A stretch of 10,473 nt of DNA from positions 1 to 10,473 of the forward strand of contig CAZOLJ010000118.1 in assembly GCA_964580575.1 (NCBI GenBank). The letters are read 5' to 3'. The notes under the pieces are model-generated. The model was not told the origin of the DNA. It ran no database searches and worked only from the letters and a program-made list of their open reading frames with translations. The number at the start of each line of letters is the position of its first letter. The first letter of the stretch is position 1. Positions 6,435 to 10,473 of the stretch are shown in pieces. This stretch comes from CAVPDE01 sp964580575. GTDB lineage: Bacteria > Desulfobacterota > DSM-4660 > Desulfatiglandales > HGW-15. The translations under genes and the position numbers were made by a program.

Positions 6435-7673
6435 GTGGAAAGACTGAGGATGAGGAGGGTGAGGCAGCACCTTGCCAAGCCCAGGATCGAGGATGTTCCT
6501 GCTGAGATCGCCGGCTGCATGGCGAGACTCTCAGGGAGAGTAAAGCCCGGCATGACCATTGCCGTCACGGCCGGCAGCCGGGGAATCACGGACATTCCCC
6601 TGATACTCAGGTCGGTTGTGAACGCTCTCCGCGACCTGGGCGCCGATCCCTTCATCGTGTCTGCCATGGGAAGCCATGGGGGAGGGACAACCCCGGGGCA
6701 GGAAAGAGTTCTCCATCATCTGGGGATCACGGAAGAGTCCGTGGGCGCCCCTTTCAGGATGACGTCCACCGCCATCGAGATGGGCACGACAGAGAGCGGA
6801 AGCATCCTTTTTGTGGATGCTGAGGCAGCCAAGGCGGACGGCATCTTCGTGGTCAACCGCATCAAGCCCCACACGGCTTTCAGGGAAAGCCTGGCCAGCG
6901 GTCTGCTCAAAATGCTCTCCGTGGGTCTCGGCAAGGTGCCCGGCGCGACGCGGGTGCACAAACACGGCTCTTCCGGCCTCTATTCAGGCGTTCTGGAGAT
7001 CGGCCTGCTGGCCCTGAAAAAGCTTCCTGTCCTGGGAGGCCTCGCCATTGTGGAAAACAGTGCGGAGGAGACCGCCCGCCTGGAAGTGCTCCTGCCCGAG
7101 GAAATGGAAGAGAAGGAAAGAGAATTGCTCCGGTACTCCTGGGAACTGCTGCCTCGTCTGCCTCTGGAAACTCTGGATCTTCTGATAGTCGAAGAGATGG
7201 GGAAAAACTTCAGCGGGACCGGGATGGACACCAATGTGATCGGCCGGTGGAAGGACATGGATGTGAAAGGGCCCATCACCCCGGAAATCAAACGCATTGT
7301 GGTCCTGCGCCTTGCCGAGGCTTCTGAAGGCAATGCCAATGGAATCGGGCTCGCTGACTTCACCACGCGAAAACTGGTAGAGTCCATTGACTGGAAGGGG
7401 ACCCTGACCAATGTGCAGACTACAGGCTTCTGGAGTCGCGCCTTTTGTCCTCCTTTCCCCGGCAGCGACCGGGAGGCCATCCCATGGGCCTTAGAGAGTC
7501 TTCAACAGCCCCAGGATGCCCCTCTGATCGCGGCTCGCATTCGCAATACCCTTCATCTTGAGGAATTGTGGCTGAATGAGGCCGCCTCCTCGGCCGCAAA
7601 GGACTGCGAAAAGATCGGGGAGCTTCAGCCGTTGAAATTTAACGAAGAAGGCGATCTCCTCCCCGGCGAATGA
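6435..7673 (+). CDS. LarA-like (DUF2088) lactate-racemase-domain protein
   Basis: About 412 residues, resembling the lactate racemase LarA family, whose members use a nickel-pincer nucleotide cofactor to racemise or epimerise 2-hydroxyacids. Visible motifs are TAGSRG (45-50), GSHGG (79-83), NRIKPH (141-146), SGLLKML (155-161), VHKHG (174-178), GKNFSGTGMD (256-265) and GNANGIGLADF (299-309). By pattern, H81, H146, K159 and H175 (or H177) may correspond to LarA H108, H174, K184 (the lysine that anchors the cofactor) and H200; this is my inference. The true substrate may not be lactate. The open frame extends up to 6252, but the first 61 codons do not look coding. GTG 6435 has AAGGGGGAG about 10 nt upstream; ATG 6450 is an alternative. 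The cofactor genes larB, larC and larE are not in the window. An MFS gene follows about 100 nt downstream and is probably cotranscribed. Confidence 0.88.
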   Translation: MERLRMRRVRQHLAKPRIEDVPAEIAGCMARLSGRVKPGMTIAVTAGSRGITDIPLILRSVVNALRDLGADPFIVSAMGSHGGGTTPGQERVLHHLGITEESVGAPFRMTSTAIEMGTTESGSILFVDAEAAKADGIFVVNRIKPHTAFRESLASGLLKMLSVGLGKVPGATRVHKHGSSGLYSGVLEIGLLALKKLPVLGGLAIVENSAEETARLEVLLPEEMEEKERELLRYSWELLPRLPLETLDLLIVEEMGKNFSGTGMDTNVIGRWKDMDVKGPITPEIKRIVVLRLAEASEGNANGIGLADFTTRKLVESIDWKGTLTNVQTTGFWSRAFCPPFPGSDREAIPWALESLQQPQDAPLIAARIRNTLHLEELWLNEAASSAAKDCEKIGELQPLKFNEEGDLLPGE

Positions 7674-7771
7674 GGCCGTCGCTTTGCCCCGCCGCATCCT
7701 GCTCATGGACTGAACCCCTGCCGGCACCCGGATGGGTTGCTTGCGATTTCTTGAAAAGGAAGTGTCTTACT

Positions 7772-8929
7772 TTGGCGAAGATTAATGAAAAAACGACCGT
7801 GAGGCTCGCTCCTTTTGGAATGGATATCGTGTTCAGCATTTATTATCTGGCAGCACCGCTGCTGCTCATCGATCTTAAAGCGAATCCGATTCAGCTCGGC
7901 CTTGTCGGCACCCTCGCTTCCTTGGTTCATATGACCATGGCACACCTTATGGGAGGCCTTTCAGATCGGCTTGGCCGGCGCCGCCTCATCATCGCCGCTC
8001 CTTTGGTTTTTTCTGCAACGTGCCTCCTCATGACTCAAGTGAGGGAAGTCTGGGTGATCCTGGCTCTTTCGGTCGTCAACGGTTTTTGCCTCTCGATCTA
8101 CTGGCCTTCTCTCCAGGCATGGATCGCAGATCGTCAGACGGGGACTGGGCTTGCCCGGGACATTGGCTCCTTCAATATGTCGTGGACCGCTGCGACACTT
8201 GCCGGCCCGATCCTGTCAGGATCTCTTTACAGCCTGTATGCGGGACTTCCCTTCTTGGTTGCGGCGGGAATCGCCCTTATGCTTTTTCTTCTGGTTTTTA
8301 CAACGGTGCACGAAAGAGCCCTTCCTTCAACCGAAAAGGTAGAACGACAGGACAGAGAAACATCGCATTGGCTCAGGAGGTTTCTTTTCGCCGCATGGGT
8401 GGCGAATTTCGCTTCCTGGTTCATCCTCGGAAACGCGAGGTACCAGTTCCCAAAGCTCGCCAGGGAGCTGAACATTCCTCCTCACATCATAGGACTGCTT
8501 CTCGGCTTTCTCGGCTTCGCTCTGTTCTCCGGCTTCTTCCTTCTTCGGAGAACCGATCGCTGGCACTTCAGAAGGTCTTTCTTGCTTGGCGCTCAGGCTC
8601 TCGGCGTGGTGGGGGTTTCATTGATTACCGTTTCGAACCAACCGGCACTCTTCGCTTCAGCTTTCGCAATGATCGGACTTTGTTGCAGCATGACCTATTA
8701 CTCGAGTTTGTACTATGCCGTCCATTTGCTTAAGAAAAAAGGGAAGGGAAGCGGACTGCACGAGTCCATATTAGGAGGTGGGGCGGTCTTGGGCCCTATC
8801 TTGGGCGGAGTCGCCGCACAATATGTGGGTCTTCGAGCGCCATACTTCCTGTGCATTGTCGTGCTGGCAGCGGCTATGGGTGCGCAGTACCTTCTCCTGA
8901 AGAAGCAAACGAATTGTAGAGTGCAATGA
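7772..8929 (+). CDS. MFS transporter downstream of the LarA-like gene
   Basis: A 385-residue major facilitator permease with about 12 helices. Motif A, GGLSDRLGRRRL, is at about 61-72, after helix 2. A hydrophilic loop (about residues 185-205, ERALPSTEKVERQD) separates the two six-helix halves, and a basic loop, LLKKKGKGSG, precedes helix 11. I chose TTG at 7772, which gives an N-terminus beginning MAKINEKTT, because AGGAAG lies 9 nt upstream. The open frame begins at an ATG at 7670 overlapping the LarA-like stop (ATGA), but that start has no Shine-Dalgarno and would add 34 residues rich in Cys, Pro and Trp that do not look native; TTG 7751 is another option. Probably cotranscribed with the LarA-like gene, so it may carry that protein's substrate. 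This is a context inference; the sequence does not reveal the ligand. Confidence 0.88.
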   Translation: MAKINEKTTVRLAPFGMDIVFSIYYLAAPLLLIDLKANPIQLGLVGTLASLVHMTMAHLMGGLSDRLGRRRLIIAAPLVFSATCLLMTQVREVWVILALSVVNGFCLSIYWPSLQAWIADRQTGTGLARDIGSFNMSWTAATLAGPILSGSLYSLYAGLPFLVAAGIALMLFLLVFTTVHERALPSTEKVERQDRETSHWLRRFLFAAWVANFASWFILGNARYQFPKLARELNIPPHIIGLLLGFLGFALFSGFFLLRRTDRWHFRRSFLLGAQALGVVGVSLITVSNQPALFASAFAMIGLCCSMTYYSSLYYAVHLLKKKGKGSGLHESILGGGAVLGPILGGVAAQYVGLRAPYFLCIVVLAAAMGAQYLLLKKQTNCRVQ

Positions 8930-9894
8930 AGTGAAGGTCTCCTGTCTTGCCGCGCTTCCGTAAAGGAAAAGAACCCCACCCATCGTCTTGGCTTGACCGC
9001 AGCCGATGGCAAAACCACCTCCATCTTGCGGTCTTTACGATTACTGCAATTGGGAAATCACAACCAGTGTTCTACCTTCCGGTCCGATAGGTTTCACTCA
9101 AAAATTTGTCTTAACATAAAAAAGAGGCTTCAAGACTGAAGGGGATGGGCACGACCAGATCGCATTTGATCCCGCCTGGCGACGTGTTATAGCTGTCAGG
9201 CTTTTCAGACAATCGTCAGCGCCCTATTGCTTTCGCATACTTCCTGCTTATCTTCGAATCAGATTGAGTGCCATCCAACTTCTACCCGCAATATGACCTT
9301 GTTATGCCTTGTAGTATCCAAAAGTCATAATCAAGAAAAAGGGAGTTCGAGGCCTGGCGCTTAACAGGTTTCTAAAGGTGCGCGTGTATCTTTTCTGCCG
9401 GTCATCTTCAAATAGAACTGAAAAAAGAGTTGCACCGGAGAGAATAACGGCATCCTCGGAAGCCGGCAGCCAAAAGGTCCTGTTGCCTTGTCAACCTTCA
9501 ACCTCACCCTATAACTGCCAGAACTTAATCTGACAATCACCATGAGCTTAACATCGAAGGGATGGGTTCTCGCTTCTCCATTTGCTTGAATCCCATGAAA
9601 GGCCCTTCGCAGCGGCAAACCAATCAAAATTCCTTAGCCAAGCTCCCGAAAGGACATGGACGTTCGATCGGGAGCTCGAGATCTGGCGGCGGGAAAAAGA
9701 TTTTTTCATAGCAGCTCAGGGGTGCAGCAAGCGATTTTTGTTCGCTTTGTTCTTTTCCCTTTCTTGGATCGCTTACCCTCTCACTATGTCCTCATCTTCT
9801 TTCGTCGACCTAATCTCATTACAGAACACGACTTAACCGATGCAGCAATGCTTCCACGAGTAATCTTAAAAAGAACAGGTTTTCATTTTCGGAA
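8930..9894. other. About 1 kb without a convincing gene
   Basis: I find no recognisable gene, RNA or mobile element here. Open frames exist on the minus strand (9361-9627, 88 codons) and plus strand (9582-9836, 84 codons; 9656-9919, 87 codons). They overlap each other, lack good ribosome-binding sites and show no family resemblance. A short hairpin, CTTCA-AGAC-TGAAG (9128-9141), has an A-run on its left (9118-9123), so on the minus strand it would read as a weak stem followed by T residues, a poor terminator candidate. CCATCG and CGATGG near 8979-9007 could pair over an 18-nt loop. The stretch may hold decayed genes or lineage-specific sequence. Confidence 0.5.
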
Positions 9895-9922
9895 TTGGAA
9901 TCCGTTATTCGTACTCTAGACT
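9895..9922 (+). promoter_or_regulatory. Possible promoter of the 24-codon ORF
   Basis: TTGGAA (9895-9900) and TAGACT (9917-9922) are spaced by 16 bp and match the consensus at 4 of 6 positions each. They lie about 40 nt before an ORF with a good ribosome-binding site. Weak evidence on its own. Confidence 0.25.
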
Positions 9923-9964
9923 CTCACAGGATTAATCTTTTTAGGTTTAAGGGAGAACACTCCG

Positions 9965-10039
9965 ATGAAGAAAGAACACATTAGACCATTTTTGTGGGGC
10001 AGCGCGGCCGGCCGCTGGCTTAGTCTCGTCCCCTCTTAA
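9965..10039 (+). pseudogene. 24-codon ORF, possible truncated small membrane protein
   Basis: An ATG at 9965 with AAGGGAG 9 nt upstream opens a 24-codon frame ending TAA at 10037-10039. The first 16 residues, MKKEHIRPFLWGSAAG, look like the start of a small single-helix membrane protein in which a hydrophobic segment would follow. Instead the frame changes to RWLSLVPS and stops. Neither alternative frame restores a clear helix, so a simple one-base frameshift is not proven. The break falls at a perfect 12-bp palindrome, GCGGCCGGCCGC (10004-10015), a place where replication or sequencing errors are plausible. It could instead be a genuine short peptide or leader. The family impression comes from memory, not a search. 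Confidence 0.35.
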
Positions 10040-10112
10040 CCGAGAGACCGGCCCCTTTCCCTGAAAAGATTGAATCGTCCGTTACCAACCGGGTATTTAT
10101 GTCGTTTTGGAG

Positions 10113-10140
10113 TTTAGATAGATCCTGTTTGGTCTATAAC
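10113..10140 (+). promoter_or_regulatory. Promoter of the small membrane protein/groES unit
   Basis: TTTAGA (10113-10118), a 16-bp spacer and TATAAC (10135-10140, 5 of 6 to TATAAT) precede the 59-residue ORF by about 45 nt. The -35 sequence and spacing are the same as at the promoter near 4740-4766, which supports both calls. No CIRCE inverted repeat and no clear sigma-32-type element is visible between here and groES. Confidence 0.45.
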
Positions 10141-10184
10141 GGGAAGTGAAGCTTATCTGATGAGAAAAGAAAGGTGGGTTTACC

Positions 10185-10364
10185 ATGGAGATTTTGAATT
10201 TTATCATCGCTATTGTGGCTTTGGTCATTGCAGTTTTGGCCTTTCAAAGGACTGGTGGGACTAAAGATCTGAGAAAAAGCACAGCCGAGCTTCTGGCGAA
10301 AATGGAAAAAAAGATGCGAGAAGAAGAAGCCGCTAAAGTGGAGAAGGAAAAGACCCGGCAGTAA
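10185..10364 (+). CDS. Small single-helix membrane protein upstream of groES (59 aa)
   Basis: ATG at 10185 with AAGGTGG about 8 nt upstream; 59 codons, stop TAA at 10362-10364. Residues 1-20 form one hydrophobic helix (MEILNFIIAIVALVIAVLAF). A short linker QRTGG follows, and the rest is a highly charged, helix-forming tail rich in Lys and Glu (for example EKKMREEEAAKVEKEK) that could be a coiled coil. I infer an inner-membrane anchor with a cytoplasmic tail. It lies 57 nt before groES in the same direction and is likely cotranscribed with it. The strong reading frame, ribosome-binding site and protein-like composition make it a real gene. Small proteins of this plan occur in deltaproteobacteria, but I know no established function. 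Confidence 0.75.
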   Translation: MEILNFIIAIVALVIAVLAFQRTGGTKDLRKSTAELLAKMEKKMREEEAAKVEKEKTRQ

Positions 10365-10421
10365 GCAATGTCAAAGAGCGCAGATTGTTTCTCAAAACTA
10401 TTTCGAAAGGGGTTTTATTAA

Positions 10422-10473
10422 ATGAAAATCAGACCATTGAACGACAGGGTGCTTGTTGTAAGGATTGAGGAGA
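10422..10473 (+). CDS. groES: Co-chaperonin GroES, N-terminus (partial)
   Basis: The first 17 codons of GroES (Hsp10), the heptameric lid of the GroEL folding chamber in the cytoplasm, cut off by the window edge. The visible sequence, MKIRPLNDRVLVVRIEE, matches the conserved N-terminal strand of the family (M-K-[IL]-R-P-L-x-D-R-[VI]). AAAGGGG lies 9 nt before the ATG, a strong ribosome-binding site. groEL is expected immediately downstream, outside the window. No CIRCE operator is present in the upstream sequence available, so heat control, if any, acts by another route or from a more distant promoter. Confidence 0.93.
   Translation, partial: MKIRPLNDRVLVVRIEE

Noticed and set aside
7670..7771. 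ATGA-overlap start for the second MFS gene
   Set aside because: There is no Shine-Dalgarno, and the added residues are rich in Cys, Pro and Trp before a normal-looking MFS N-terminus; kept only as an alternative.
9118..9141. Hairpin with an A-run, possible minus-strand terminator
   Set aside because: The stem is only 5 bp, the flanking bases do not pair, and no supported minus-strand gene ends nearby.
9301..9365. GTTATGC and GCTTAAC resembling integron attC core sites
   Set aside because: They are in the wrong order and orientation for an attC, with no internal pairing arms, cassette array or integrase.
9361..9919. Unassigned ORFs of 84-88 codons on both strands
   Set aside because: They overlap each other, lack ribosome-binding sites and show no recognisable domain or composition of a real protein.

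Overview
The window looks like a chromosomal segment of a Gram-negative, probably anaerobic bacterium, most plausibly a deltaproteobacterium (Desulfobacterota-type). This rests on an outer-membrane TonB-dependent receptor, System II-type (CcsA/ResB) cytochrome c assembly homologs, a c-type heme motif, a LarA-family (nickel-pincer) protein, and a small membrane protein just upstream of groES. The taxonomic call is inference. I see no insertion sequence, integrase, CRISPR array, tRNA or rRNA.

Region 1 (1-4770, all minus strand) reads as one operon transcribed from about 4732 towards position 1. Its order is a compact CcsA/ResC-like heme-handling membrane protein, a compact ResB-like protein (ATGA overlap), a TonB-dependent receptor (19-nt gap), then a secreted protein with two sulfite-oxidase-type (molybdopterin-fold) domains separated by a single CXXCH heme motif. 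A GC-rich hairpin repeat lies between the last two genes. The promoter has a perfect TATAAT, with a perfect 14-bp palindrome filling the spacer and entering the -35, which suggests repression. Together the genes look like an envelope system joining outer-membrane import of an unknown ligand to heme handling and a periplasmic heme protein. This is the most unusual part of the window.

Region 2 (4844-6162, minus strand) is a 12-helix MFS transporter. A possible 19-residue hydrophobic ORF starts on its stop codon.

Region 3 (6163-8929) starts with a divergent intergenic region carrying an inverted repeat, CTGATA-N7-TATCAG. A LarA-like (DUF2088) protein and a second MFS transporter follow on the plus strand. 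The layout suggests uptake and conversion of a 2-hydroxyacid-type compound, but neither substrate can be read from the sequence.

Region 4 (8930-9894) is about 1 kb without a convincing gene.

Region 5 (9895-10473, plus strand) holds a 24-codon ORF that looks like the truncated start of a small membrane protein, then a promoter, a 59-residue single-helix membrane protein, and the first 17 codons of groES, cut by the window edge. No CIRCE element is visible upstream of groES.
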